Positions 18,211 through 27,294 are shown, numbered from the stretch's first letter. The stretch: DNA of 64,000 nt from Lysobacter antibioticus (GCF_001442535.1 NZ_CP013141.1:4189769-4253768); one strand, 5' to 3'. Numbers and translations are program-made. The notes: generated by a model from the sequence alone, not told the origin.

Positions 18211-19653
18211 TCAGCCGCGCACGATCAGGCTGGCGCGGGCGCCGCCCTCTTCGCGGTTGACCAGCTCGGTCTCGCCGCCGTGCAAGGACGCCACCTCGGC
18301 GACGAAGCACAGGCCCAGGCCGCTGCTGCGGCTGCCGCCGGACGGACGCGGCAGCGAATAGAAACGTTCGAACACGCGGCTCAAGGCATAGTCGGGAATG
18401 CCGGGGCCGCGGTCGCTGATGTCGACGCGCTGGTACTCGCCTTCGCGTTGCAGGCGCAGCACGATCTCGCCGCCGCGCGGCGAGAAATCGGCGGCGTTAT
18501 CGATCAGATTGATCAGCGCCTGGCGCAGCAGGAAGGCGTCGCCGCGCACCGGCGGCAGGTTCGGCTCCAGATCCAGCAGCAGCTTGGCGCCGGACCGGTC
18601 CAGGCGCTGGCTGCACTGTTCGAGCGCCTCGCGCACGATCGCCGCCAAGGCGACCGGCTCGGGCCGCTCCAGGCGCTGGCGGTGTTCGACCGCGGCCAGC
18701 GCCAGCAATTTGTCGATCATCTGCGCCAGGCGCTCGGCCTGGCCGCGGATGCTGGCGGCGAAACGGGCGCGGTCGGCATCCGGCATCGGCGCATCGCCGG
18801 GCGGCGATTCGAGCAGTTCGGCGCTGCCGCGGATCGCCGCGAGCGGGCTCTTCATCTCGTGGGTCAGGGTGTGCACGTATTGCTCGACGTACTGCTTGCC
18901 TTCCAGGCGCGTGCGCATCGTCTCCAGTGCACGGCCCAGCTCGCCGAACTCGCCGGCCGCGCGCGGCGGCGTGGCGCGATCGCCTGCGGTGACCGCATGC
19001 GCATAACGGCGCAGCAGGCCGATCTGGCGCGACAGCCACCACGACACGCCCAGGCCGATCGCCAGCGCCGCGCCCATCAGCACGAAGCCCCAGCGCGTCA
19101 CCACGGTCTGGCTGCGGGCGATGAAGGGCGCGATGGCGCTGTTCGGCTTGGCCACCGTCAGCGAACCGATGACCTGGCCGTTGTCGGCGCGGATCGGCGC
19201 GGCCACGTGCATGATCGTGGTTTCCGGATGACCGGGGTCGGTCGCGCTGGAACGCGCGCCGTAGCGCCCCCGCAGGGTCAGATAAACGTCGTTCCAGCGC
19301 GAGTAGTCCTGGCCGACATCCTGGCCGCTGCTGTCGAACACGACGATGCCGCGCGCGTCGGTGATGTAGACGCGATAGTTCGCCGCGCGCTTGCGGAAGC
19401 CCCAGATCGCAGCGCCGACGTCGCGCTGGCCGAGCGCGCGCACGCGCTTGGCGAAATCGCCCTGGTTGATGCGGCCGGCGACGAAATCGTCGGTCGCCAG
19501 CTCGGCCAGCACGTTGGCGGTGTCGACCAGGGTGTCTTCCATGGCCTGGCGCACGCCCGGCTTGACCTCGGCGACGAACACCCGCGCCAGCAGCAGCGCG
19601 GCCACCGCCACGATCAGGAAATACCCCAGGAAGATCCGCAGGCCGATCCGCAT
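18211..19653 (-). CDS. creC: Sensor histidine kinase CreC
   Basis: A 480-residue membrane sensor kinase. A transmembrane helix at about 5-28, a periplasmic sensor region (about 30-185) and a second helix (about 186-208) precede a HAMP-like linker. The H-box is HTLTHEMKSPLAAIRGSAELL with H265, followed by the N-box NLIDNAADFS and DRGPGIP and SSGLGLCFV motifs. It sits 12 nt behind creB. It should phosphorylate CreB in response to metabolic or envelope signals. Confidence 0.93.
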   Translation of the reverse strand: MRIGLRIFLGYFLIVAVAALLLARVFVAEVKPGVRQAMEDTLVDTANVLAELATDDFVAGRINQGDFAKRVRALGQRDVGAAIWGFRKRAANYRVYITDARGIVVFDSSGQDVGQDYSRWNDVYLTLRGRYGARSSATDPGHPETTIMHVAAPIRADNGQVIGSLTVAKPNSAIAPFIARSQTVVTRWGFVLMGAALAIGLGVSWWLSRQIGLLRRYAHAVTAGDRATPPRAAGEFGELGRALETMRTRLEGKQYVEQYVHTLTHEMKSPLAAIRGSAELLESPPGDAPMPDADRARFAASIRGQAERLAQMIDKLLALAAVEHRQRLERPEPVALAAIVREALEQCSQRLDRSGAKLLLDLEPNLPPVRGDAFLLRQALINLIDNAADFSPRGGEIVLRLQREGEYQRVDISDRGPGIPDYALSRVFERFYSLPRPSGGSRSSGLGLCFVAEVASLHGGETELVNREEGGARASLIVRG

Positions 19654-19665
19654 CGGGGCGCCCGC

Positions 19666-20340
19666 TTACGAGGCTTCGAGCGAATAGCCCAGGCCGCGAT
19701 GGGTGCGGATGGGGTCGCGGTCGGCGGCGACGTCGCGCAGCTTGGCGCGCAAGGTCTTGATATGGGTGTCGACGGTGCGGTCGCCGCTGTCGAGGGCGTC
19801 GCCCCAGACCCGGTCCATCAGCTGCGCACGCGACAACACCGCGCCCGGGCGCTGCAGCAGGGCCGCGAGCAGGCCGTATTCGTAGCGGGTCAGGTCCAGG
19901 GCCTGGCCGCGGTAGCGGATGCGTTTGCCTTCCAGGTCGTGGACGAAGCCGTCCTCGACCGCGGCCGTCTCGGCCGCGCCGGCGCGCGCGCGCCGCAGCA
20001 CCACGCGCACGCGGGTGGCCAGCTCGCGCGGCGAGAACGGCTTGGTGACGTAGTCGTCGGCGCCGATTTCCAGGCCGAGGATGCGGTCGGCCTCGGCGTT
20101 CTGCGCGGTCAGGAAGATCACCGGCAGGTCGCGGCCGCGGCGCAGCTCGCGGCACAGGGCGAAGCCGCCGATGTCGGGCAGGCCGATATCGAGCACGGCC
20201 AGGTCGAAGGCCACGCGCGCGGCCTCGCGCAGGGCTTCGCCGCCGGTCAGGCAGTGCACCGCCTCGAAGCCTTCGGCGCGCAAGGCATAGAGCACGGTAT
20301 CGGCAATGGCGGATTCGTCTTCGACGAGCAGGATGCGCAT
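19666..20340 (-). CDS. creB: Response regulator CreB
   Basis: A 224-residue OmpR-family regulator. It has acidic pocket E7/D8, phospho-acceptor D51 in AVLDIGLPDIGG, K100 in DDYVTK, and a C-terminal winged helix with DRTVDTHIKTLRAKL and HRGLGYS. The ATG at 20340 begins at MRILLVEDE; the longer frame to 20397 is only translated repeat DNA. It is the first gene of creB-creC-creD. The expected target, a TTCAC-N6-TTCAC site, is found ahead of creD. Confidence 0.93.
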   Translation of the reverse strand: MRILLVEDESAIADTVLYALRAEGFEAVHCLTGGEALREAARVAFDLAVLDIGLPDIGGFALCRELRRGRDLPVIFLTAQNAEADRILGLEIGADDYVTKPFSPRELATRVRVVLRRARAGAAETAAVEDGFVHDLEGKRIRYRGQALDLTRYEYGLLAALLQRPGAVLSRAQLMDRVWGDALDSGDRTVDTHIKTLRAKLRDVAADRDPIRTHRGLGYSLEAS

Positions 20341-20344
20341 GGGG

Positions 20345-20376
20345 CCGGGAATCGGGAGTCGGGAATGGGGAATCGG
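20345..20376. repeat. Left arm of a GGGAATC-rich inverted repeat
   Basis: This 32-nt tract of GGGAATCGGGAGTC type matches the reverse complement of 20524-20555 at about 26 of 32 positions. It lies right at the start of creB. Confidence 0.6.
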
Positions 20377-20523
20377 TAACGCAGTAATGCCGCCCATGAT
20401 GCCTTGCCGGGCCTCCGGTTGCCGCCCCGGAAAACGCCGCGACCGCTATGGCCCCATAATGCCCCCGGCGTCTTGCCCGTCGGCGCCATGTCCCTCGGCC
20501 CCCTATGCCGGCGCGTCTTCTCT

Positions 20524-20555
20524 CCGAATCCCCTCTCCCGAATCTCGAATCCCGG
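20524..20555. repeat. Right arm of a GGGAATC-rich inverted repeat
   Basis: Partner of 20345-20376. It ends 5 nt before the rlmJ start codon, so it occupies the ribosome-binding region. GATTCGGGATTC tracts of this kind are frequent between xanthomonad genes. Confidence 0.6.
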
Positions 20556-20560
20556 CCTCA

Positions 20561-21421
20561 ATGAACTATCGCCACGCCTTCCATGCCGGCAATCACGCCG
20601 ATGTGCTCAAGCACGTCGCCTTGCTGGCCCTGTGCGATGCCCTGACCGTCAAGCCCGCGCCGCTGTTCGCCCTGGACACCCATGCCGGGCGCGGCCTGTA
20701 TCCGCTCGACGGCAATTCGGCGCTGCGCACCGGCGAAGCCGAGGGCGGTATCGGCCGCCTGCTGGCCGAGGCGCCGAAACAGGCCGCGATCAGCCGTTAC
20801 CTGGCCGCGGTGCGCGCCTGCCGCAACGAGCACGGCCCCTCGGCCTATCCCGGCTCGCCCTGGCTGCTCGCGCATGCTTTGCGCGAGGACGACCGCATCG
20901 CCGCCTGCGAGCTGCAGCCGGAAGAAGCTAGCCAGTTGGAGCATCACTTCAAGGCCGATCCGCGCGTCGCAGTGCACGCGCGCGACGGCTACGCGGCGAT
21001 GAAGGCCATGTTGCCGCCGAAGATCGGCGCGACCCGCTACAACCGCGGCCTGGTCCTGATCGACCCGCCCTACGAAGCCCAGCTCGAAGAATTCGATACC
21101 GCCCTGGGCGCCTTGCGCGACGCCCTCGCCCGCTGGCCGCAGGGCTGCTACGTGCTGTGGTACCCGATCAAGCGCCGCCGCGCCCTGCAGCCGTTCTACC
21201 GCCGCGCCGCCACCCTGCCGGCCAAGTCGATCCTGACCGCCGAACTGCTGGTGCGCGCCGACGACTCGCCGCTGCGCATGAACGGCAGCGGCCTGCTGCT
21301 GCTCAATCCGCCGTGGCAGTTCGACCAGACCCTGGGGGCCGCGCTGCCGGTGCTGGCACGCACGCTGGCCGAAACCGCGGATGCATCGGCGGCGGTGAGC
21401 TGGCTCAAGCAGGCCGACTGA
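20561..21421 (+). CDS. rlmJ: 23S rRNA (adenine-2030-N6)-methyltransferase
   Basis: A 286-residue RlmJ. The family N-terminus MNYRHAFHAGNHADVLKH is intact and sets the start at 20561. A SAM-binding region (FALDTHAGRGLY) and the catalytic motif IDPPYE of N6-adenine methyltransferases are present, as is the WYPIK segment. It methylates A2030 of 23S rRNA. It is transcribed divergently from creB. No clear Shine-Dalgarno is seen because a GGGAATC-type repeat abuts the start. Confidence 0.94.
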   Translation: MNYRHAFHAGNHADVLKHVALLALCDALTVKPAPLFALDTHAGRGLYPLDGNSALRTGEAEGGIGRLLAEAPKQAAISRYLAAVRACRNEHGPSAYPGSPWLLAHALREDDRIAACELQPEEASQLEHHFKADPRVAVHARDGYAAMKAMLPPKIGATRYNRGLVLIDPPYEAQLEEFDTALGALRDALARWPQGCYVLWYPIKRRRALQPFYRRAATLPAKSILTAELLVRADDSPLRMNGSGLLLLNPPWQFDQTLGAALPVLARTLAETADASAAVSWLKQAD

Positions 21422-21717
21422 GCCGTACCGAAGCATCGCGCAAGCTCCCTGCAATACCTCGCTGCAATGCAGCGAGACGCCGAGGCGCGCTGGCTTTCGA
21501 TGACCACCTGCGATTGCATTCGCCGCATCGCCGCCCGCCGAGCGCGGGCCGCGAACGCTGGCCGGCAAACGCCGAAACCTCGGTAAAACCCGGCCGAATC
21601 GACGGCGGCGTCATTCGCCGTCGTGCCCGCCTGGCCGCGATTGGCCGCTTGCGACGCGCTTGGATCCCGGCGTATCACTCCCGGGCCCACTGAAGGGCGA
21701 ATGGAGAGGGAGTTCGA
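21422..21717. other. Gap between rlmJ and the cysteine-rich peptide gene
   Basis: This 296-bp GC-rich gap has no repeat of the locus A-D type and no supported ORF. Its last 15 nt contain GGAGAGGGAG, a strong ribosome-binding site for the next gene. Confidence 0.5.
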
Positions 21718-21924
21718 ATGTCCAGGAAGAAGATTTCGTTCCTTGCGATCTGCGCGTTCGCGTTCGGCATCGGCATGGCGTCGACCGCCGGCGCCGCCGG
21801 CTGCAACAACACCTGCCGGCTCGGCTGCGAGACCGCACTGACCAACTGCGAGAACAACGGCGGCACCCAGTGCTACGTGACCTACTCGCAGTGCTATCGC
21901 CGCTGCGGCTGCATCCTGCCCTGA
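21718..21924 (+). CDS. Small exported cysteine-rich peptide
   Basis: A 68-residue protein I do not recognise. Residues 1-27 form a textbook Sec signal peptide (MSRKK, a hydrophobic core, then STAGA-A). The mature part of about 41 residues has eight cysteines (CNNTC, GC, NC, QC, QC, RRCGC), enough for four disulfides. The doubled Shine-Dalgarno GGAGAGGGAG 5 nt before the ATG supports translation. It stands alone between rlmJ and a convergent GNAT gene. The size and cysteine spacing suggest a secreted disulfide-stabilised peptide; the function is not known. Confidence 0.72.
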   Translation: MSRKKISFLAICAFAFGIGMASTAGAAGCNNTCRLGCETALTNCENNGGTQCYVTYSQCYRRCGCILP

Positions 21925-22018
21925 TCGATCACGGCACGACCGGGGAGAGTCCGCTCTCTCCGGTCTCCGGCCCTGGCAAGCGGCCTGCGAAGCAGCAAGA
22001 CGACTGAGCCGCGGCGGC

Positions 22019-22507
22019 TCAGCCTTCGCCGTCCACCACGCCGTTGCGGGGTCGGCGCATCTCGACCAGGTCGAAGCCCGGCGCGAAACCGTCGCGCTGT
22101 TCGCACATCGCCCGGAAGCCATGGCGGGCGTAGAAGGCCCGGCTGTGCTGGGTGGTCTCGAGCACGCTCCAGGCGAACGCCGGCTCGGCATCGATGCGGC
22201 GCAGGCGCTCGCTCAACAGGCGCTCGCCGAGCCCGCGCCGATGCAGGTCGCGCCGGACCATGCCCCAACACAGCACCGCGATGCTGGCGTCGCCATCGCT
22301 GGCCGCATAACCGCCGCAGGCGACGATGCCCTCGCCTTCGAGCTCGATCACCCAATAGCCAACGATCTCGTCGTCGATTTCGTCGAGGGTCCGGATGAAA
22401 TCGGCGCGTTCAAGCTCGGCGAAGTAATCCGGCACGTTGCTGTCGAACAAGGCCAGGCAGGCGGCGCGATCCTCGGCCCGATAACGGCGCAGGCTTGGCG
22501 CGCTCAA
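22019..22507 (-). CDS. GNAT acetyltransferase with TTG start
   Basis: A 162-residue GNAT protein: the acetyl-CoA loop is RRDLHRRGLGERLL, and TTQHSRAFYARHGF is the usual C-terminal signature. I start it at a TTG (22507) giving LSAPSLRRYRAED, because that codon overlaps the stop of the preceding DUF1963 gene (TTGA) and starts the fold at the right place. The longer frame to 22600 lies wholly inside the neighbour. Substrate unknown. Confidence 0.8.
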   Translation of the reverse strand: MSAPSLRRYRAEDRAACLALFDSNVPDYFAELERADFIRTLDEIDDEIVGYWVIELEGEGIVACGGYAASDGDASIAVLCWGMVRRDLHRRGLGERLLSERLRRIDAEPAFAWSVLETTQHSRAFYARHGFRAMCEQRDGFAPGFDLVEMRRPRNGVVDGEG

Positions 22508-23511
22508 TAGCAGTCCCAGTGATAGGACACGCGGCTGAAATCGGCGCGGGCGAGGTCGTCGGGGTCGATGAAGAAATTGGCGATGCCCGAATCGCCCCAC
22601 ATCAGCGCGTCGTCGCTGTCGAGCTGGAACAACAACAGGCGCCGGTCCGAGGACTCGCGCGGGTCGCTCTGGGTGAAGTCGGGGTAGCCGCCGAGCTTGT
22701 GCCCGGAACGCGACAGGTAATCGCTGAGCGCGTCCTGCAGGTCTTCCTCGGTCGCATCCGGATGCTCGCCGCGATAACGCTCGATCAACGGCTCGACCCC
22801 GCCTTCCAGCGCCTGCTCGAAATGCGCATCGTTGGCGCCGATGATCTCGTGGTCGGCGATGAAGCGCATACGCTGCGGTTTAGCCGGGTCGAACGGCAGC
22901 GAATCGGCCCCGGCCGTCGCCTTCGGCGGCGCGATCGCCGCGGCCGCCAGTTCCGGCCAATAGATCACCCGGAAGCCGGTCTGCTTGGCGAGCGCGTCCA
23001 TGCGGCCCTGGCCGTGCGCGTCGTCGAGCGCAGCGCCGTAGTAATCGTCGCCGGAGATGAAGAACTGCAGCATGCCGCGCTCGGGGTAGCCGGGCATCTT
23101 CGGCACTTCGGCCAGATTGACCTGGGCCAGCAGGAACAAGGGCTGGCCCTTGCCATCGCGCGGATAGTCGCGCCCGGCCGCCCAATAGGCCTGGCCGCCG
23201 ACCTTGCTGATCCCGGCGTCGTCGCGCGCCAATGCGCTCAACTCGATCCGCGCCACCGGCCGTTGCGTCTTGCGCAGCGCCTCGTCGGCCGGCGCGAGCA
23301 CCGCCTTGGCCTGTGCGTCGTCGTCGGCCTTGGCGCAGCCCGGCGTTTGTGCGCCGCTGTCCGGCAGGCCGGCGTCGGCCCCAGTTTGCGCGGCGCCCTT
23401 TTCGATCTGGCCTTCGATATTGCGATACACGGCGTAGCCCACGCCGGCGGTCGCGGCGAGGCCCGCGACCACGATCGCCATCGACAACAACACCGCGGTT
23501 CCCGTCTTCAT
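22504..23511 (-). CDS. DUF1963 (YwqG-like) protein with membrane anchor
   Basis: A 335-residue protein. An N-terminal hydrophobic helix (about 6-28) anchors or exports it, followed by a low-complexity linker. From about residue 85 the DUF1963/YwqG pattern appears: KVGGQAYW, LFLLAQVNLAEVP, PERGMLQFFIS, GGYPDFTQSDPR and a C-terminal WGDSGIANFFIDPDDL. The biochemical role of YwqG proteins is not established. It is translationally coupled to the GNAT gene downstream. Confidence 0.8.
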   Translation of the reverse strand: MKTGTAVLLSMAIVVAGLAATAGVGYAVYRNIEGQIEKGAAQTGADAGLPDSGAQTPGCAKADDDAQAKAVLAPADEALRKTQRPVARIELSALARDDAGISKVGGQAYWAAGRDYPRDGKGQPLFLLAQVNLAEVPKMPGYPERGMLQFFISGDDYYGAALDDAHGQGRMDALAKQTGFRVIYWPELAAAAIAPPKATAGADSLPFDPAKPQRMRFIADHEIIGANDAHFEQALEGGVEPLIERYRGEHPDATEEDLQDALSDYLSRSGHKLGGYPDFTQSDPRESSDRRLLLFQLDSDDALMWGDSGIANFFIDPDDLARADFSRVSYHWDCY

Positions 23512-23587
23512 CGCCTGCCCGCCATCCCTCGGCTACGTCGCCTGCGCAGAGTATCGCCGAGAACGGTCAGGGCGAAGATCGCGGCCA

Positions 23588-23620
23588 AGAAAAAGCCGGA
23601 AGCGCGAACGCTTCCGGCTT
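23588..23620 (-). terminator. Rho-independent terminator for the CDF gene
   Basis: A 12-bp perfect stem (AAGCCGGAAGCG / CGCTTCCGGCTT) with a CGAA loop. On the minus strand it is followed by a T run, 43 nt after the stop of the cation-transporter gene. Confidence 0.85.
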
Positions 23621-23662
23621 GATCGTGGTGGTTGCGGCACGGCCTGGCGCCGTTGCCTCGGC

Positions 23663-24577
23663 TCAATCGCCGGACTTCGAATCCGGCTCGAAGAAGCTCC
23701 AGCGCACTTCCGGGAAGGCCTGCTTCATCGCCCGCTCGACCGTGTTGATCTGGTCGGTCAGGGCCGCCACGCTCTGCTCCTCGCGCATCTGCGCCTGCAC
23801 CGAAACCATCACCTCGTTGCCGAGCTGCAGGGTGATCAGGCTGATCACGCGGGCGATTTCCGGGCGGCCGTCGAGGAACTCGCGGATCTGCAACTGACGC
23901 TGCGGATCGACGCTCTGGCCGATCAGCATCGCCTTGACCTCGATCGCCACGAACACCGCGACGATGATCAGCAACGCGCCGATGCTGATGGTGCCGATGG
24001 CGTCCCAGATCGGGTTGCCTGTGGCCACCGCCAGCAGCACCGCCGCCAACGCCAGCACCAGGCCCAACAAGGCGGCCAGATCTTCGCCGAAGATCACCAC
24101 CAGTTCGGCCTGGCGGCTCTCGCGGAACCACTGCCACAACGAGCGCTGGCCACGGGCCTTGGCGACTTCCTGCAGACAGGCGCGCATCGATACCGCCTCG
24201 GCGACGATGCCGAAGGTCAGCACGCCGGCCGCCCACCACCACTGCTTGAGCGGTTCGGGGTGCTGCAGTTTGTGGATGCCCTCGTACAGCGAGAACATGC
24301 CGCCGACGGTGAACAACATCACCGCGACCAGGAACGACCAGAAATAGATGGCCTTGCCGTAGCCGAGCGGATAGTCCGGCGACGGCGGCCGCTTGGATTG
24401 TTTCAGGCCCAGGATCAACAGGCCCTGGTTGCCGCAGTCGGCCAGGGAGTGCACGGTCTCGGCCAGCATCGCGCTGGAACCGGTGAAGTACGCCGCCACG
24501 CCCTTGGATACCGCGATGGCGAAATTGGCACCAAGTGCGAACAGAATTGCGCGGGTCGAATCGCCACCACCGGCCAT
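23663..24577 (-). CDS. Cation diffusion facilitator transporter
   Basis: A 304-residue CDF protein. Transmembrane helices start at about residues 10, 80, 115 and 165-215. The zinc-site motif of helix II is degenerate (AETVHSLADCGNQ, H-x3-D) and a second acidic site lies in IFGEDLAALLGL. A C-terminal cytoplasmic domain (about 220-304) follows. CDF proteins export divalent metals (Zn, Co, Mn, Fe) in exchange for protons. This subtype with long helices resembles the SLC30A9-like branch; the metal cannot be assigned. It has its own terminator. Confidence 0.88.
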   Translation of the reverse strand: MAGGGDSTRAILFALGANFAIAVSKGVAAYFTGSSAMLAETVHSLADCGNQGLLILGLKQSKRPPSPDYPLGYGKAIYFWSFLVAVMLFTVGGMFSLYEGIHKLQHPEPLKQWWWAAGVLTFGIVAEAVSMRACLQEVAKARGQRSLWQWFRESRQAELVVIFGEDLAALLGLVLALAAVLLAVATGNPIWDAIGTISIGALLIIVAVFVAIEVKAMLIGQSVDPQRQLQIREFLDGRPEIARVISLITLQLGNEVMVSVQAQMREEQSVAALTDQINTVERAMKQAFPEVRWSFFEPDSKSGD

Positions 24578-24792
24578 GACAACGTTGCTCCTTGAGGTTC
24601 AGCGGCGAAGTCTAGCATTGCCGATTAAGGCCGATACGCAGCCGCAACCGGCGCACCCAAGCCGCTGCGCCGCGGTTGGGGCCGGCCTCGTCGCCCTCGG
24701 CCGCGCCTGCGGCGACCGGGACGGGCCGCGGCCTCCCCGCCTTCGCGGGGCCGCCGCTTCAACGCGCGACCCCGGCGGTCGCGCGGCCCGGG

Positions 24793-26913
24793 TCAGAAGC
24801 GGTAGGTCACCGTGCCGGTGACATTGCGGCCGTTGCCGGTGAAGCAGTCGCCGAACGCCCGGCACGGTGCGTAGTACTGCTTGTCGGCCAGGTTGGTCAG
24901 GTTGAGCGTGAACGACCACTGCGGCAGATCGAAGGAGACCAACGCATCGGCCAGGGTATAGCCCGGCGTGCGCAGGCTGCCGTTGCCGCCGATCGACAGG
25001 GTCGAGCCGACGTGGCGCACGCCGGCGCCCAGGCGGATGCGGCCGCTGTCGCCCCAGTCGAACTGCTTCACGCCCCAGACCGAGGCGAGTTCCTTCGGCA
25101 CGTCGGCGAGCTGGCGGTCGACCTCGGGGGCGAAGTTGCTGCGGGTCACTTCGGCTTCGTTGTAGCTGTAGCTCGCGGTGACGTAGAAATCGTTGGCCAG
25201 AGTGTGGGTGGCCTCGAGCTCGACGCCCCTGGAACTGACCTCGCCGGTCTGCACCGAATTGAGCACGTTTTCTGGGTCGTTGGTCTGGCGGTTCTTTTCG
25301 CGGATGTCGTACACCGCCAGGGTCACCAGGGTCTGCTCGCGCGGCTGCCATTTAACGCCCATCTCGTACTGGCGCCCTTGCTGCGGCTTGAACGGCTGGC
25401 TGAAGAAATCCAGGCTGCCGATCGGCAGGAACGACTCGCTGTAGCTCAGGTACGGCGAGAAGCCGCGGCCGGCATCGACGATCAAGCCGGCGCGGTAGCT
25501 GGTGGCGTAGTCCTCGATGCGCGGCTGATCGCCGACCTGGGTGCGGGCACGGTCGCGGCGCGCGCCGAGCACGGCGGTGACGCGCTCGCCCCAGCGGATC
25601 TGGTCCTGCACGTAGACACCGACCTGGGTCTGGTCCTGGCGCGGCTGCGGCGCAAGCCCGGGCAGCACGAAGTGGCCGTAAACCGGCGCATAGGCGTCGA
25701 TCGGCGTGGTCGCGCCGAAGCCGGTCATCGCGGTCTGGCGGAAACGCAGGTAGTCGACACCGGCCAACACGGTATGGCGCAGCGCGCCGGTGGCGAAATC
25801 GATCTGGACGTTGTTGTCGGCCGTCAGCGTGTCGATGCGCGGGTTGTTGATGTAGGCCGAGCGCGGCAGCACCCGTCCTTCGGCATCGAGGAAGGGATTG
25901 CCCGGATTGGAGTAGACGTCCGGATAGATCTCGGTGAAATCGGTGCGTGATTTGGCGTAGCGCAGGCTGCTGTTGAAGCGCAGCGCATCGGAGAAGGCGT
26001 GCTCGAACAACACGGTGGCGCTGGCCTGGCGGCTGTCGAGGCGGTCGGCATCGGGCTCGCCGAGCAGGCGATGGTTCGGCAGGCGCCGGCCCGGCGCCGC
26101 GCGCAAAGTCGAAACCACCGGCAGGAACTGCTGGCTCGATCCGCTCTCGTCCTTCTGCAGCAGGCCCAGGAAGGCCAGCTGGGTCGCGTCGGAAATGCGC
26201 CAGGTCAAGGAAGGCGCCAGCACCAGGCGGTCGTCGGGCATGCGATCGGTCTGTTGCTGGGCGTCGCGCGCCACGCCGACGATGCGGCCGGCGACGGTGC
26301 CGGCCTCGTTAAGCGGGCCGGTCAGGTCGAACTGCAGCTGCCTGCGCTGGTTCGTGCCGTAGCTCAGGCCGACTTCGCCGGCGCGCTGGAACTGCGGGCG
26401 CTTGCTGACCAGGTTGAAGACGCCGCCGGAACCGCCGGCGCCGTACAGCATCGACGAGGGCCCGCGCAGCAGCTCGGCGCGTTCCATCGTGTAGACCTCC
26501 GGGCGCGGCACCAGGCTGGAACCGATCTGCCGGGTCATGCCGTCGAGGAAGGACACCGGCGAGAAGCCGCGCACCAGCGAGCCGTCGCTGCGCGTGTCCA
26601 GGCCGTAGGCCTCGCTGTAGGCGCCGGCCGAATAGCGCAGGGTCTCCTGCAGGTTCTGCACGCCGCGGTCGGCGGCCTGCTCGGCGGTGATCACGCTGAT
26701 CGCCTGCGGGGTTTCGATCAGGCGCGTATCGGTCTTGGTCGCGGTGGTGGCGCGGTCGGCGACCACGACCACCGAGTCCAGGCGCTTGGCCTCGCGCTCG
26801 GCGGCGTCGGCGAAGGCCGTGCCCGCGGCCAGTGCGGTCAACGCGGCCAACAAGCCCCGGGCGAGACAGTGCGGACGAGGCGGAAGCGGGCGCAACGAAT
26901 GCGAAAACGTCAT
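24793..26913 (-). CDS. TonB-dependent siderophore receptor
   Basis: A 706-residue outer-membrane receptor. A signal peptide (MTFSHSL to TAFADA) precedes the plug domain, with a TonB-box-like DSVVVVAD near residue 45, ETPQAISVITAEQ and ERAELLRGPSSMLYGAGGSGGVFNLVSK. The beta-barrel follows and ends with aromatic VTYRF. The pattern is of FhuA/FoxA/FpvA-type siderophore receptors. The ATG at 26913 is chosen for the signal peptide. A Fur-box-like site lies about 190 bp upstream, supporting iron repression. No siderophore genes are next to it. Confidence 0.92.
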   Translation of the reverse strand: MTFSHSLRPLPPRPHCLARGLLAALTALAAGTAFADAAEREAKRLDSVVVVADRATTATKTDTRLIETPQAISVITAEQAADRGVQNLQETLRYSAGAYSEAYGLDTRSDGSLVRGFSPVSFLDGMTRQIGSSLVPRPEVYTMERAELLRGPSSMLYGAGGSGGVFNLVSKRPQFQRAGEVGLSYGTNQRRQLQFDLTGPLNEAGTVAGRIVGVARDAQQQTDRMPDDRLVLAPSLTWRISDATQLAFLGLLQKDESGSSQQFLPVVSTLRAAPGRRLPNHRLLGEPDADRLDSRQASATVLFEHAFSDALRFNSSLRYAKSRTDFTEIYPDVYSNPGNPFLDAEGRVLPRSAYINNPRIDTLTADNNVQIDFATGALRHTVLAGVDYLRFRQTAMTGFGATTPIDAYAPVYGHFVLPGLAPQPRQDQTQVGVYVQDQIRWGERVTAVLGARRDRARTQVGDQPRIEDYATSYRAGLIVDAGRGFSPYLSYSESFLPIGSLDFFSQPFKPQQGRQYEMGVKWQPREQTLVTLAVYDIREKNRQTNDPENVLNSVQTGEVSSRGVELEATHTLANDFYVTASYSYNEAEVTRSNFAPEVDRQLADVPKELASVWGVKQFDWGDSGRIRLGAGVRHVGSTLSIGGNGSLRTPGYTLADALVSFDLPQWSFTLNLTNLADKQYYAPCRAFGDCFTGNGRNVTGTVTYRF

Positions 26914-27104
26914 CAGGGGTATTCCAAAGCTGGGCGAAGGGATCGGCGGCGCCCCGGCCGCCTGCGCACAGGCGCAACACGGCCGCAGACACGGGCGAGG
27001 CATCGTCCGGTCGGGCGGCGGCAGGCGGCATTTGGCTGAGCCCGGCGGCGCGGGCGTCTGGCTGGCCTTAGAGGCGGTTGTCAGGCCGGCGAGTCGGCGG
27101 CATG

Positions 27105-27119
27105 ATGCGAGCAATTCTC
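27105..27119 (-). promoter_or_regulatory. Fur box ahead of the TonB receptor
   Basis: Read on the minus strand, TGAGAATTGCTCGCA follows the 7-1-7 Fur pattern (TGAGAAT-N-ATTCTCA) and is flanked by AAA and TC. It is AT-rich against the background. The leader to the start codon is about 190 nt. Confidence 0.65.
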
Positions 27120-27294
27120 ATTTCAAGCATCGATTGCGTCAAGAAAAAGAACAGTCAGGCACATTGTCGCGAGGGCCCCGCCTTTCGCCTCTCGACCGTG
27201 GAATTGCGGGCTATGGCATGCCGCCGGTCGGACCGGCGTCAACCGAGCCTAAAGATGAAGGGCGAAGTCCGTCACAATGTGCCAATATCCGACC

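Noticed and set aside
16284..20379. Long plus-strand frames opposite creB, creC and creD
   Set aside because: They are antisense shadows; Gln/Ala/His/Arg-rich translations show no motif, and the minus strand encodes complete CreBCD proteins.
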